The position numbers and the translations under genes are program-made. Of a DNA stretch of 64,000 nt, positions 45,365-54,592 are shown in pieces. The first letter of the stretch is position 1. The number at the start of each line of letters is the position of its first letter. The notes under the pieces were generated by a model. It searched no databases, had not been told where the DNA came from, and saw only the letters and a program-made list of their open reading frames with translations. Source of the stretch: G963701675 sp963701675 (lineage in GTDB: Bacteria > Planctomycetota > Planctomycetia > Gemmatales > Gemmataceae); contig OY969623.1 of NCBI GenBank assembly GCA_963701675.1, positions 4,092,001 to 4,156,000 of the forward strand. The letters run 5' to 3'.

Positions 45365-47104
45365 CTAGTGGTTCAGGATAAACTCATTGCTATTGATAAG
45401 CGCCCACATCAAGTCCTCGAACGGCGCCGCTACATTGGTGTCCGGCACTCTACTGCCCATTCGTTTCAATAACTCGCCGGCTTCGGACGAGGTCGGCATC
45501 CGGTTTAGAACGGCAATGAAAACATGATCCAACACTTGCCGGGGTTGCAGACTCCCCTTCTTCTTGAGTAGCTGAGCGATCAATCCCTTCTCTTTGCTTG
45601 AGATCGTGTCGTTAAGCTCCTTGCCGTTCATCAGGATTAGGGCCTGCACCACAGTACCATTGAAGGTTTCCTCGTTTCCTTCATCGTCGCCGAAGTTCAC
45701 AATCAGGCTCCGGAGCCAACGTTCGCGGAGCTGGTGCTTGGCGTCCTTGGTCTCGGCCGTTGCCGCCTGGGTTGCAACCATCAGTGACTCGAAAAGCTGT
45801 TCCGGCGACATGGACTTGAGCAGCATTCGGCTAAAGAAAGGCTCCGCTTCAGGCTTTTCATTCGTCTTGTTAGCGATGCTGCTCAGTTGGTAGGCATCAC
45901 TATTGCAAATCCAGCGTATGAGCTCGCGCGGATTGAGCTGGTACGCCCGAAACTCGCGCGCCAGATACTCGAGCAACTCCGGGTGGGTAATAGGATTGTC
46001 CTCCCCGAAATCATCAAAGGCGCCCGGAGTGTTCATCCCCTTTCCGAAGAAGTGTGCCCACATTCGGTTGACAAAGGCCTTCGGAAACTGCTCGGATTTC
46101 GTCATGTACTCGGCAAGCACCTCGCGGCGCTTGCCATTCGAAGGCGGCGTCTTGCGAGTTTTCGCTTCATCGAGCAGAAATGTCGGTGATGCCTGCACTA
46201 CCACACCGTTTCGTCGCTCGTAATAAACGACGCCGGGGAGCTCCGGCGCATCACCGTCCAGGTTCGATCGTGGGTTGTCAACCAGAGTCAGTTCCGGGGC
46301 AGCGTTCATATCGGGACGATTCATCGCCGGAGTTCCCTTCCGTTCCACCTGACGGAAGAATCCATTCGTCATCCAAAAGTGCTTTTGCTTCCACTCGGAC
46401 TTGAATGGATGATCGTGACACTGAATGCACTGGGTTTGAAGGCCCAGAAAAAGCCTAGTCGAACGTGAGGTGATGGGCACCATATTGAACTGGCCTTCTC
46501 GTCCAACCTCACGTGCCGGCGACGGCTCGCCGAGGTGTGCGAGAATAAAGTTGACCGCGCCGTTCTCGGTGTTTTTCCCGGTCGCGGTCAGCAATTCCGT
46601 CACCATTTTGTCCCACGCGCAATCGTCCATGACGAATCTCTCTTCGAGCCAGAGATACATTTGATTGGCGTAAGTCGGATTAGCGCTGCGAGTCAACAGC
46701 CAAACGCTCCAGATCGTGGCCCAATTTCGGGAATAGTCTTCAGACTTGAGAAGCCGATCAACGAGCAACGACCGCCGCGTGCCAGGGGCGTCTTGAAAGT
46801 AGCGCGTGATCTCTTCCGGGGTGGCAATGCGCCCGATGATATCGAGACTTACACGGCGAATAAACGTGTAATCGTCGCAGCGCGTCGAGGGCGTCAGTCC
46901 TTCTGCCTGCCATTTTTCCGCAATGCGTTCGTTGATGACGCGTGTCTGTTCCAAGCCGGTGCGGGAAGAATTCGAGTTATTGGGCTTAGACGCCGCCTTG
47001 GGCTGGTCCTCGGCTCGCGCCACGCCTGAGACGAGACATGCCGCCACAACTAGAATCGCTATTCGCGCCCCGGCACGGAACGGGTGGCGGCATGGGTGTT
47101 TCAT
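45365..47104 (-). CDS. Exported DUF1549/DUF1553 protein
   Basis: 579 aa. A signal sequence (ARIAILVVAACLVSGVARA) precedes a DUF1549 region with NERIAEKWQAEGLTPSTRCDD, RRVSLDIIGRIATPEEI and CIQCHDHPF, which includes the C-x2-C-H pattern of that domain. DUF1553 follows, with GKRREVLAEYMTKSEQFPKAFVNRMWAHFFG and ALINSNEFILNH at the end. Such proteins are numerous in planctomycetes, often paired with DUF1501 genes, and their function is unknown; no cytochrome domain or DUF1501 neighbour is visible here. This is the strongest phylum marker in the window. Confidence 0.93.
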   Translation of the reverse strand: MKHPCRHPFRAGARIAILVVAACLVSGVARAEDQPKAASKPNNSNSSRTGLEQTRVINERIAEKWQAEGLTPSTRCDDYTFIRRVSLDIIGRIATPEEITRYFQDAPGTRRSLLVDRLLKSEDYSRNWATIWSVWLLTRSANPTYANQMYLWLEERFVMDDCAWDKMVTELLTATGKNTENGAVNFILAHLGEPSPAREVGREGQFNMVPITSRSTRLFLGLQTQCIQCHDHPFKSEWKQKHFWMTNGFFRQVERKGTPAMNRPDMNAAPELTLVDNPRSNLDGDAPELPGVVYYERRNGVVVQASPTFLLDEAKTRKTPPSNGKRREVLAEYMTKSEQFPKAFVNRMWAHFFGKGMNTPGAFDDFGEDNPITHPELLEYLAREFRAYQLNPRELIRWICNSDAYQLSSIANKTNEKPEAEPFFSRMLLKSMSPEQLFESLMVATQAATAETKDAKHQLRERWLRSLIVNFGDDEGNEETFNGTVVQALILMNGKELNDTISSKEKGLIAQLLKKKGSLQPRQVLDHVFIAVLNRMPTSSEAGELLKRMGSRVPDTNVAAPFEDLMWALINSNEFILNH

Positions 47105-47522
47105 TGCGATCTCCCCTCCAAATGCTGATGATCGGGGTGCAGACGACTGTGTCTTGCTCCATATTAGATTCGCGCATGCTGGTTAGTCAAATTGAATCAG
47201 GTCGGACGTGCCTCATTCATGACGAGCCGGACCGCCACTCATTTCCGGACCTAACCCGCCATAAGCCCGGCGTAGTAGTGGTGGAATGCGCCCTGTGGCA
47301 CGATCCGGCCACGAAAAGCACTTGCAACACACCGTTAACCACCGTTTGTTACGGTGGAATGCGCCTTGTGGCACGCCGATGCATGATGGCATTGCTCATC
47401 CATTGCAGTGGATTTGCCAGCCGATCGCACGCGGGCATGTGTTGGTCGGTTTCCAGTCGCCACATCAGGCTCACTCCTACCGGTGCGCATTTCGCGCGCT
47501 CTGTGCGCATCATGCCACAGTG
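47105..47522. other. Intergenic region with a direct repeat
   Basis: 418 bp between DUF1549/DUF1553 and the FG-GAP gene, both on the minus strand. It holds one near-identical direct repeat and no reliable open frame. It must carry the promoter for the DUF1549/DUF1553 gene. Confidence 0.5.
47281..47375 (+). repeat. 22-bp direct repeat, one mismatch
   Basis: Copies at 47281-47302 and 47354-47375 begin GTGGAATGCGCC and differ by one base; each is followed by CACG. The spacing is 73 bp from start to start. No duplication of the rest of the interval is seen, so it may be part of a dispersed intergenic element. Confidence 0.7.
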
Positions 47523-48980
47523 TCACGCATTCATGCAAGCGCCGTTCTGTGACAGATTTCGAGAAACCGAAAAAAACGGGGCTAGCAGGGAGGAGGAAAG
47601 AAAAGGCGAGGCGATAACGTGTTCCAAACATGTCGCCGCCACTGCGGGCAACCGATAGCCAGGCGGACGACGTAGCCGCGGTTCGATTAGGGATGTCGAC
47701 GTCGGTTCGTCCCGTTCTCTTTCAACAAAGTGCCTATCTGGTTTTTCTTTCAATTCAGCGCGTCTGTCGATTGCTTCGCCAAGAGTGTGCGAGTCCCTAC
47801 GAGGTGGGACCAAGGGCATTGGACCAGGAATATTCATGAGCACGGAAACCCACGGACTCGTGATGTGTGGACATGCTAAATCAGTCAAACCATCGTTGTT
47901 GAAATCAGCGTTGGTGATGAAGAAAGGAAAGCCGCCAACTTTGTACGGCTCGAATCCCTCAAACGTCCCATCGCCTTGGCCGATAACTACGACGACGACC
48001 TGAAATACCTCATGAGTTGTCGCCAGATCAACATGGCCATCTTCGTTGTAGTCTGCCGCTTCAAGGTCGTAGTGATTCGTTTTTAGGGTACTCCACGGCG
48101 AAAATGTTGCGTCGCCCGCACCGAGTAGCACGATCGCTTCGTAGTTCGGAGCAGAAGACACCACTAGATCGATACGGCTATCGTGATTGAAATCCGCCGC
48201 GACGAGGTCTACCGTGCGTCTCCCGTATAAGTAGGTTTGCGGCATGAGCACAAAGCTGCCGTTACCTCGTCCTTTGAGTATGTAGAGCCCATAACCCTTC
48301 GAGCGGTCATTGCCCGACACCGCCAAATCGAGATTCCCGTCGTCATCAAAATCGGCACTTTCGACCTGCGGGTAGAACCCACCAAAGGGATAAACGTCTC
48401 CCGCTTGCAAAATGTCATCGCAACAATTCATGAAATAGAGTTCGACCTGTTCTCTCGCGCCAATTGCAATGTCATCACGACCATCGCCGTTGAAGTCCCC
48501 GACCTCGACCCCGACATACCACGACTGCGGAACTTTCACGTCATCTGCGAATTGCAACGTGCCGGTGCCGTCGCCGACAAACACTAAGAGCCCTTCGGGT
48601 TGGAGCATAGCCACGTCCATGTGACCATCGCCGTTGAAATCCCCGGCTTCGCTACGCATTGTGCCACTGTTCCCGAATGAGCCTCCCGCCGAAAACGTTC
48701 CGTCGCCATTGCCTAGGAGGAGTGCCACGGATGCAGCACCGATTTGTGGCACGGCCATATCTGTATTGCCGTCCTCGTTGAAATCGGCAGCAGCAACCTC
48801 TCCGGCGTTCAAGGGGACTACATGATTTGACACCGAGAAAGTCGGCATGCAACGGCCTTCTAATGCTTCAAGCGAAAGAACAGAGGAACAGACCATTACG
48901 GCACAACCTCCGACAAATCCTTGTAAAACGAGTCGGCCACACCTGGCAGCCTTGCAGTCTATAAAACGCGCCTGCCTCAC
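47523..48980 (-). CDS. FG-GAP/VCBS repeat surface protein
   Basis: 485 aa. Residues around 36-50 (LSLEALEGRCMPTFS) carry the LExLExR motif typical of planctomycete exported proteins. About eight FG-GAP/VCBS blades follow, with calcium-type sites such as DFNEDGNTDMAV, DFNGDGHMDVAML, DFDDDGNLDLAVSG and DFNNDGLTDLACP. The last 90 residues leave the repeat pattern and are basic and variable. It is probably a cell-surface beta-propeller. The start is uncertain: an internal methionine near 48896 would also keep the motif. Confidence 0.82.
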   Translation of the reverse strand: MRQARFIDCKAARCGRLVLQGFVGGCAVMVCSSVLSLEALEGRCMPTFSVSNHVVPLNAGEVAAADFNEDGNTDMAVPQIGAASVALLLGNGDGTFSAGGSFGNSGTMRSEAGDFNGDGHMDVAMLQPEGLLVFVGDGTGTLQFADDVKVPQSWYVGVEVGDFNGDGRDDIAIGAREQVELYFMNCCDDILQAGDVYPFGGFYPQVESADFDDDGNLDLAVSGNDRSKGYGLYILKGRGNGSFVLMPQTYLYGRRTVDLVAADFNHDSRIDLVVSSAPNYEAIVLLGAGDATFSPWSTLKTNHYDLEAADYNEDGHVDLATTHEVFQVVVVVIGQGDGTFEGFEPYKVGGFPFFITNADFNNDGLTDLACPHITSPWVSVLMNIPGPMPLVPPRRDSHTLGEAIDRRAELKEKPDRHFVERERDEPTSTSLIEPRLRRPPGYRLPAVAATCLEHVIASPFLSSSLLAPFFSVSRNLSQNGACMNA

Positions 48981-49155
48981 GCAATTAGAAAAATGGCGAC
49001 GTTTCTAAGATGTTCCAACGGAGAAGAAGCGGACTGTAATGTCTTCGGCCGCCATCCCAAGCAACCGGACGGGGACAGGTATCCGGTTTGTTGAGTGTCA
49101 CATCTGTGGATTCCGCGTCGGATGAAGTAGAATACTTGTCCGAGAGGTGCGAGCA

Positions 49156-49362
49156 ATGTCATTGGAAGGGCATATTGAGAACGGACGGGTTGTCTTCGAC
49201 GAACCGGTGTCATTGCCGAACGGGACGCCGGTGCGAGTCGAGGTCGTGCAAGGCGCCGCCCCCAGCACCCCTGGCCGATACGATGCATTTTTCTCGTTGG
49301 CCGGCCAGGATGTCATTGACGCGGACGCGATCAAAAAGCTGCGCGACGCGAGCAAACTATGA
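49156..49362 (+). CDS. Antitoxin-like protein (DUF104-type), VapB partner
   Basis: 68 aa. SLEGHIENGRVVFDEPVSLPNGTPVRVEV has the short strand-turn-strand form of small DUF104-like antitoxins. The tail (VIDADAIKKLRDASKL) is a helix fit for capping a PIN toxin. GAGG lies 8 nt before the ATG at 49156. The stop overlaps the toxin ATG as ATGA, showing coupling. It stands between the FG-GAP gene and a tricorn gene, both on the other strand. Confidence 0.75.
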   Translation: MSLEGHIENGRVVFDEPVSLPNGTPVRVEVVQGAAPSTPGRYDAFFSLAGQDVIDADAIKKLRDASKL

Positions 49363-49745
49363 TCCTGGTAGATTCCAGCGTGCTGATCGACGCGCTGCGC
49401 AAGCCGGACCCGAAACTCCAGAATCTGTTTCGGTTGCATCAGCCGGCTGTCTGTGGAATCGTCGCCGCGGAGATTCTTCACGGGGCGCGCGATGCAGCGG
49501 ATTTCGCCCGCCTCGCGGCTGCACTGGCGGCGTTCCCGCCAGTGACGATGCCCCACTCGATCTGGGAAGCCGTCGGCCGCACCCTCTGGCAACTGCGCAC
49601 ACGCGGAATATCCGTTCCATTCCAGGATGCGGCAATTGCGACGGTCGCCCTGGAACACGGCTGGGAATTATGGACGCGCGACGCGCAGTTTCAGTTGATT
49701 CAATCAATACTGCCGCAACTCAAGCTGTTCGCGGAGCCGCCGTAG
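49359..49745 (+). CDS. PIN-domain ribonuclease toxin (VapC-like)
   Basis: 128 aa. The acidic residues of the PIN active site are in place: D5 in ILVDSSVLID, E38 in GIVAAEILHGA, D90 in VPFQDAAIA and D108 in LWTRDAQF. Family members cleave tRNA or rRNA when free of antitoxin. Length is normal. With the preceding antitoxin it forms the second toxin-antitoxin-like pair in the window, unrelated to the DUF433/DUF5615 pair at the left edge. An active toxin is likely, since all four acids are intact. Confidence 0.88.
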   Translation: MILVDSSVLIDALRKPDPKLQNLFRLHQPAVCGIVAAEILHGARDAADFARLAAALAAFPPVTMPHSIWEAVGRTLWQLRTRGISVPFQDAAIATVALEHGWELWTRDAQFQLIQSILPQLKLFAEPP

Positions 49746-49803
49746 TCATACCTTTTGAGAATATCTCTAGCTGGATACATATTAGACTAGGGGTGCCCGA
49801 GGT

Positions 49804-52800
49804 TTACTTATTCGCCGGATCGGGCGGCGACTTCGGAGTCGATAACGTCGTTCCCGGCTTCGATTCCGGATTGAGCGCTATACCGGGCCGTTCGCGATCC
49901 TTCCTCCATTCCGCAACGGACTGCGTAAGGACTTCGACTGCCTTATCAAGCTGGGCATCCCGGCCGGCTGCGAGATGATCGGGATGTGCGCTGACTTCGT
50001 AGTCGGGCTTCACGCCTTCATTCTCCATATTCACGCCTTTGACCGTGAATACGCCGGTTCGCGGCACACGGAAAACGGAGCCGTCGATCAGGCGAACACT
50101 GGACGTACCGATCACGTGCCCGCCGGTTGGCTGACCAACCAACTTGCCCAGACCGAGAGTGCGGAAAGCGCTGGGTAGAATCTCCGCGTCGCTATAAGAG
50201 CGATTATTGATCAAGAGAACCACCGGCCGATGCCATTTTCGGTCGTGATGCCGAAGCACAAGTCCCTCACCCCCGTGCCGCTGCCGAAAGAGCGTGTGCT
50301 CCTTGCCGCCGAGGTAATTAAGGACCTGGTCGTGCGTGAAGCCGCCGCCATTGTAACGAACGTCGAGAACGATCGCGTCCTTGTCGAAGTTGTCGGAATA
50401 AAGGGCACGAACGAATGCATCGAGGCCCTCCTCGTCCATGCTCGGGATATGAATGTAACCAAGTTTACCGCCGCTCAGGTCATTGACGCGTTTCCCGTTG
50501 GCGGCGACCCAGCGCTCGTACATCAGGTTCTCTACCGTGTCCCGGTTCGCCGCCTGAATTTCAACCTTGCGCCACGCTCTTGGATCTTTCGGGTCGGCGG
50601 TCGGGCTGGACGAAACGCGCAATTGGATCGTCTCGCCGACCTTGCCGTTCAGGGCGCGTTCCAAGCATCCTTTCTCGTCGAGCGGCAGGTTGTCAATCGA
50701 GTAGATGATATCGCCGGGCTTTAGATCGACTCCGCGGCGGTCGGCCGGACCGCGCTTCAATATTTCACTGATTCTTACGCCGGGCCCGGGAAAGTTTTCT
50801 TCGAAAAGAAGTCCAAGCTCGGCCGTGCGTTCTTCTGGAGCAGCAACCAGCCCTGCTATTCCAAGATGGGATGCGTTCAGTTCACCCAACATCAAACTGA
50901 CGAGCGCATAAAGATCCTCCTTGAGCGCGACGTGGTTCACGAGAGGCCGATATTTCTTTCGAACATCGTCCCAGTTGACTCCATGGAAAGCGGAGTCGTA
51001 GAAGTTTTCCCGGAGCGCACGCCAACTCTGTTCGAACATCTCGCGGAATTCCTCATCCCGCCGAATGACGAGTTTGGCTTTGAACGCGATCGTGGACGGC
51101 TCCCCGTATCCGCCCGACCGATGCAAACGAATGGCGCCGGCGCCGTCGCGGAAGTAAACGACATCCGTGTTTTTCTTCGACCACTGAATCTGCTGGGGCC
51201 GCGCATTTCCCGTCGTTGCCCGCTGAATCTGACTTCCGTCGCTGGATGCTATCCATAAGTCGTCGCCGTTGTTGCTAACCGAGCGAAAGGCGACTTTGTT
51301 TCCGTCGTTGGAAATTGCGCCCTCCTCGGCGGAGATCGGAGCAGCCTGCTTGACGCGGATGTGAATGTCGTCCCAGTCGATATCACTATTCTTGTCGCTG
51401 GCGTTTCCCGCCGCCGGCTTTTGCAACGACAGCACGAACATGCCGGCATTCTGGCGACGCTGGCTGATAAAGCCAATCTTATGTCCAGTCGCGCTCCAAG
51501 TAACGCCACCGTTGTAGGTGGCATAGCGCGTGACGTTTTTGGCCGGCGACGCACCGTCGGACGGTTGAATGTACAGTTCGCTGGCGAATGAACCGTCCAT
51601 ACGCGCAACCGCTAGCCACTTCGAATCCGGCGACCAGTCGTAATCAAAAATCTGCCCGTCGTTGGCGATCGGCTTGGTGTCCGAACCGTCCGGGTTCATG
51701 GTCCAGAGCTTGCCGCCACGAAGGAACGCCACACGTTTGCCATCCGGCGCGAAGTTAACGCCGATTTCCGCTTCGATTGTGTCGGTCAAGCGTGTAGTTT
51801 TGAACTTCTGCGCCTCGGCCAGCTTTGGATGATCCACATCGTCAGGCTCAAGGAGATAGAGATCTTCGAATCCGTTGCGATCCGACGCAAATATGATTCG
51901 TTGTCCGTCCGGGGCCCACGCGATGCCGTGATCGAACCCGGCGCTTTCGGTCAGTCGCGTGGACTTACCCCCGGCAACCGGCGTCAGAAAGATCTGTCCG
52001 TGGACGACGAAGGCTACGTGTTTTTCGTCGGGGGACATCGCGAATTCGGATGCGCTGCGCGTGAACGTGACGATGCGTTCGACGTTCGATTTGTCGTCGG
52101 CGTGCACTGCTATAGCGAGTTTTCGAGCGCTTCCATGTGACGTGGACACCACGCAAATGTCGGCCCCGCACTCATAAACAATCCACTCGCCATTACCGCT
52201 AATTCGGGCTTTACGGACACCGTCGTCCTTGTGAAAGGTGATCGGCCGAGGCGACGTCTTCCCTTCACAATCCTGTACGACAATATTCGCGGCGGCGCTG
52301 CCGGATTCGGTCACATAGTAAATGGATGCACCGTCGGGCGCCCACATCGGCGAGGCGTCGTGGCCGTCGAATGCAGTTAGCTGCCGGTTGGCCGACCCGT
52401 CGGCATTGCAAATCCAAATATCATCGTTGGCGGCGCCACGGTAGCCCCGCCGGCTCGCCGTTCCCGGGCCACGGACGTACGCCATCAAGCTGCCGTTCGG
52501 CGATACCTGTCCGTCCTTCCCTTCGCAAGCGCTCAAACGCCTTACTTTGCCACCATCGAGCGGGACCGAATACAATTCGACGCTCGACGGAAAATCGACG
52601 CTGCGTGTTGATTCGAACACAATCGACTTTCCATCCGGCGCCCAACCGGTAACCCGATCCATTGCGGAGTCGAACGTCAACCTTCGCGGTCGGCCGCCTT
52701 CGACCGCGACCACGAAAACGTCGTAACTGCCGTGGCGGTTCGATGAGAACGCAATCTTCTTTCCGTCGGGACTGAACACCGGACCGATGTCGTGTGCCTC

Positions 52801-53007
52801 GTGCATCGTTACCGCACGAGCCACTCCGCCCATGGCTTCCACGGCCCAAATGTCGCCGAGGTAGCTGAACACGACGAGCTGCCCATCGGGCGAGATGTCC
52901 GGCGTGCGGGCGAATTGGATTGGCTGTTGTGCCCGGCCAGTTGCAAAGGTGAAAACGACCGCCAGAATGGTCAACGCAACGTTGCGAAGCATGCGGAATG
53001 GACCCAT
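49804..53007 (-). CDS. Tricorn-type S41 protease, exported
   Basis: 1,067 aa. A signal sequence (RNVALTILAVVFTFATGRA) is followed by two beta-propellers of PD40-type blades (for example PDISPDGQLVVFSYLGDIWAV, GPVFSPDGKKIAFSSNRHG), a helical C1 domain (FREMFEQSWRALRENFYD), a PDZ domain (SEILKRGPADRRGVDLKPGD) and an S41 core. Tricorn active-site elements are kept: SH in ELNASHLGI, the nucleophile serine in NNRSYSDAEIL and a glutamate in NMENEGVKPD. It is likely a large oligomeric peptidase in the periplasm. No ribosome-binding site is clear; 52992 is a second possible start. Confidence 0.93.
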   Translation of the reverse strand: MGPFRMLRNVALTILAVVFTFATGRAQQPIQFARTPDISPDGQLVVFSYLGDIWAVEAMGGVARAVTMHEAHDIGPVFSPDGKKIAFSSNRHGSYDVFVVAVEGGRPRRLTFDSAMDRVTGWAPDGKSIVFESTRSVDFPSSVELYSVPLDGGKVRRLSACEGKDGQVSPNGSLMAYVRGPGTASRRGYRGAANDDIWICNADGSANRQLTAFDGHDASPMWAPDGASIYYVTESGSAAANIVVQDCEGKTSPRPITFHKDDGVRKARISGNGEWIVYECGADICVVSTSHGSARKLAIAVHADDKSNVERIVTFTRSASEFAMSPDEKHVAFVVHGQIFLTPVAGGKSTRLTESAGFDHGIAWAPDGQRIIFASDRNGFEDLYLLEPDDVDHPKLAEAQKFKTTRLTDTIEAEIGVNFAPDGKRVAFLRGGKLWTMNPDGSDTKPIANDGQIFDYDWSPDSKWLAVARMDGSFASELYIQPSDGASPAKNVTRYATYNGGVTWSATGHKIGFISQRRQNAGMFVLSLQKPAAGNASDKNSDIDWDDIHIRVKQAAPISAEEGAISNDGNKVAFRSVSNNGDDLWIASSDGSQIQRATTGNARPQQIQWSKKNTDVVYFRDGAGAIRLHRSGGYGEPSTIAFKAKLVIRRDEEFREMFEQSWRALRENFYDSAFHGVNWDDVRKKYRPLVNHVALKEDLYALVSLMLGELNASHLGIAGLVAAPEERTAELGLLFEENFPGPGVRISEILKRGPADRRGVDLKPGDIIYSIDNLPLDEKGCLERALNGKVGETIQLRVSSSPTADPKDPRAWRKVEIQAANRDTVENLMYERWVAANGKRVNDLSGGKLGYIHIPSMDEEGLDAFVRALYSDNFDKDAIVLDVRYNGGGFTHDQVLNYLGGKEHTLFRQRHGGEGLVLRHHDRKWHRPVVLLINNRSYSDAEILPSAFRTLGLGKLVGQPTGGHVIGTSSVRLIDGSVFRVPRTGVFTVKGVNMENEGVKPDYEVSAHPDHLAAGRDAQLDKAVEVLTQSVAEWRKDRERPGIALNPESKPGTTLSTPKSPPDPANK

Positions 53008-53355
53008 AGGACTACGTTGTCAGCCGGTCGGTATCGCGGGGTCAGAGCGGCCGGTGCTTGTTAAGGGACAGGATAACAATCCACCATGTACTGTCGGTTG
53101 GCTCCTTACTCAGGGCGGACACTTAATTCTAACAGCGTGACAGCCCATATGCAAAATACTCGTAGCGGATTCCTGATCCCCGAGAAACCGGCTCGGCAAC
53201 TAAAATAGGTGGTCAGTTTGCCAGAATAGTCGCCCGCACACTCCGTGTGCGGAGCAGCGCGGCACACGGAGTGTGCCGGCTACATTCAAACTGACCCACT
53301 ACCGCAACTAACCCTAGCTAGCCCAGAACGCCGACAGCGTGCTACAATTCGCGGC
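53008..53355. other. Divergent intergenic region with a hairpin
   Basis: 348 bp between the tricorn gene and moeA, where both promoters must lie. Apart from the hairpin at 53236-53276 I see no gene or element. Confidence 0.5.
53236..53276. repeat. Perfect 15-bp inverted repeat
   Basis: GCACACTCCGTGTGC (53236-53250) and its exact complement (53262-53276) are separated by 11 nt. The arms are themselves partly palindromic (GCACAC/GTGTGC). It lies about 80 bp before moeA with no T-tract, so it could be a dispersed repeat or an operator-like site. Confidence 0.8.
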
Positions 53356-54555
53356 ATGATTACCATCGAGGAAGCACGACAGTTGGTTTTGAAACATGCG
53401 CGGCCATTAGCCCCAATGACACTGCCCATGAGCTCTGCCGCGTTGGGCCTCGTCCTCGCCGAAGATATTGTAAGCGACTTGTTCGTGCCACCGTTCGACA
53501 AAGCGATGATGGATGGGTATGCCGTGCGGTCCACCGACCTCGTCGAGGGAAAGGGCAGTTTGGACGTCATTGAGGAAGTAGCCGCCGGCCATCTTCCGCG
53601 GCAGACCGTGGGTACAGGCCAGGCAACTCGCATCATGACCGGCTCGCCCATACCGGCCGGTGCCGATGCCGTAGTTCCCGTTGAGAAAACGCGGACATCG
53701 GCCGGGAATCGCGTTCAAATCGAAGACAAACCTGCACCGAATCAACATATCCTCGAAAAAGGGCGCGAAATGCGCCCCGGTGATGTGGTGCTTCGGAGCG
53801 GTGCAATTCTTCGGCCGCCGGAGTTTGGCCTGCTCGCCACCGTGGGACGGATTGCCGTCAAAGTGCAGCCGCCGCCGCGTGTGGGCATCATCTCCACCGG
53901 CGATGAGTTGGTGGAGCCGTCACGAACTCCTGGACCCGGGCAGATTCGCAACGGCAACGGACCGATGTTGCTCGCTCAGGTCTGCCGTGCCGGTGGCCTG
54001 CCGCGAATGCTTGGAATTGCACGCGATACGCCGGAGAGCCTGCGATCTTTGATTTCCGATGGACTTCAGTCGGAGATTCTCGTGCTCTCGGGTGGTGTTT
54101 CGGCCGGCAAGCTGGACCTGGTTCCAGGCATCCTCACGGAATTAGGCGTTCAAGCACATTTTCACAAGGTTGAAATGAAGCCCGGGAAGCCGGTGTTCTT
54201 TGGCACGTGCCGCGACACGCTTGTCTTCGGTCTTCCCGGCAATCCGGTAAGTTCGATGGTTTGCTTCGAGCTATTTGTCCGCCCGGCGATCAGTCGTCTT
54301 TGCGGTCATGCCGACGTCGGTCCGACGGTCGTACAAGCAATCAATGAAGACGACTATCCGTACAAAACCGACCGACCAACTTATCATCCGGCATGGCTGG
54401 AACAGACTGACGATGGATATCACGTTCGAATCGTGCCGTGGTTCGGCTCACCAGACCTGCGCGCACTGGTGCAGGCCAACGCCTTCGCCGTGCTACCCAA
54501 AGGGGACCATGTGCATCGGAAGGGACACCGGGTCGAGGTCATGAAACTGGACTAA
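53356..54555 (+). CDS. moeA: Molybdopterin molybdenumtransferase
   Basis: 399 aa. It inserts molybdate into adenylated molybdopterin. Conserved parts are PPFDKAMMDGYAVRS, RIMTGSPIPAGADAVVPVE, GIISTGDELVEP, VLSGGVSAGKLDLV, KPGKPVFFGT and FGLPGNPVSSMVC. The ATG at 53356 begins the family start (MITIEEARQLV); the frame is open upstream but only into the hairpin region. No strong ribosome-binding site is seen. lnt follows 37 bp later. Confidence 0.94.
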   Translation: MITIEEARQLVLKHARPLAPMTLPMSSAALGLVLAEDIVSDLFVPPFDKAMMDGYAVRSTDLVEGKGSLDVIEEVAAGHLPRQTVGTGQATRIMTGSPIPAGADAVVPVEKTRTSAGNRVQIEDKPAPNQHILEKGREMRPGDVVLRSGAILRPPEFGLLATVGRIAVKVQPPPRVGIISTGDELVEPSRTPGPGQIRNGNGPMLLAQVCRAGGLPRMLGIARDTPESLRSLISDGLQSEILVLSGGVSAGKLDLVPGILTELGVQAHFHKVEMKPGKPVFFGTCRDTLVFGLPGNPVSSMVCFELFVRPAISRLCGHADVGPTVVQAINEDDYPYKTDRPTYHPAWLEQTDDGYHVRIVPWFGSPDLRALVQANAFAVLPKGDHVHRKGHRVEVMKLD

Positions 54556-54592
54556 ACGAGGTCGCGGTCCGGATAAACTGGAGTATTCAAGG

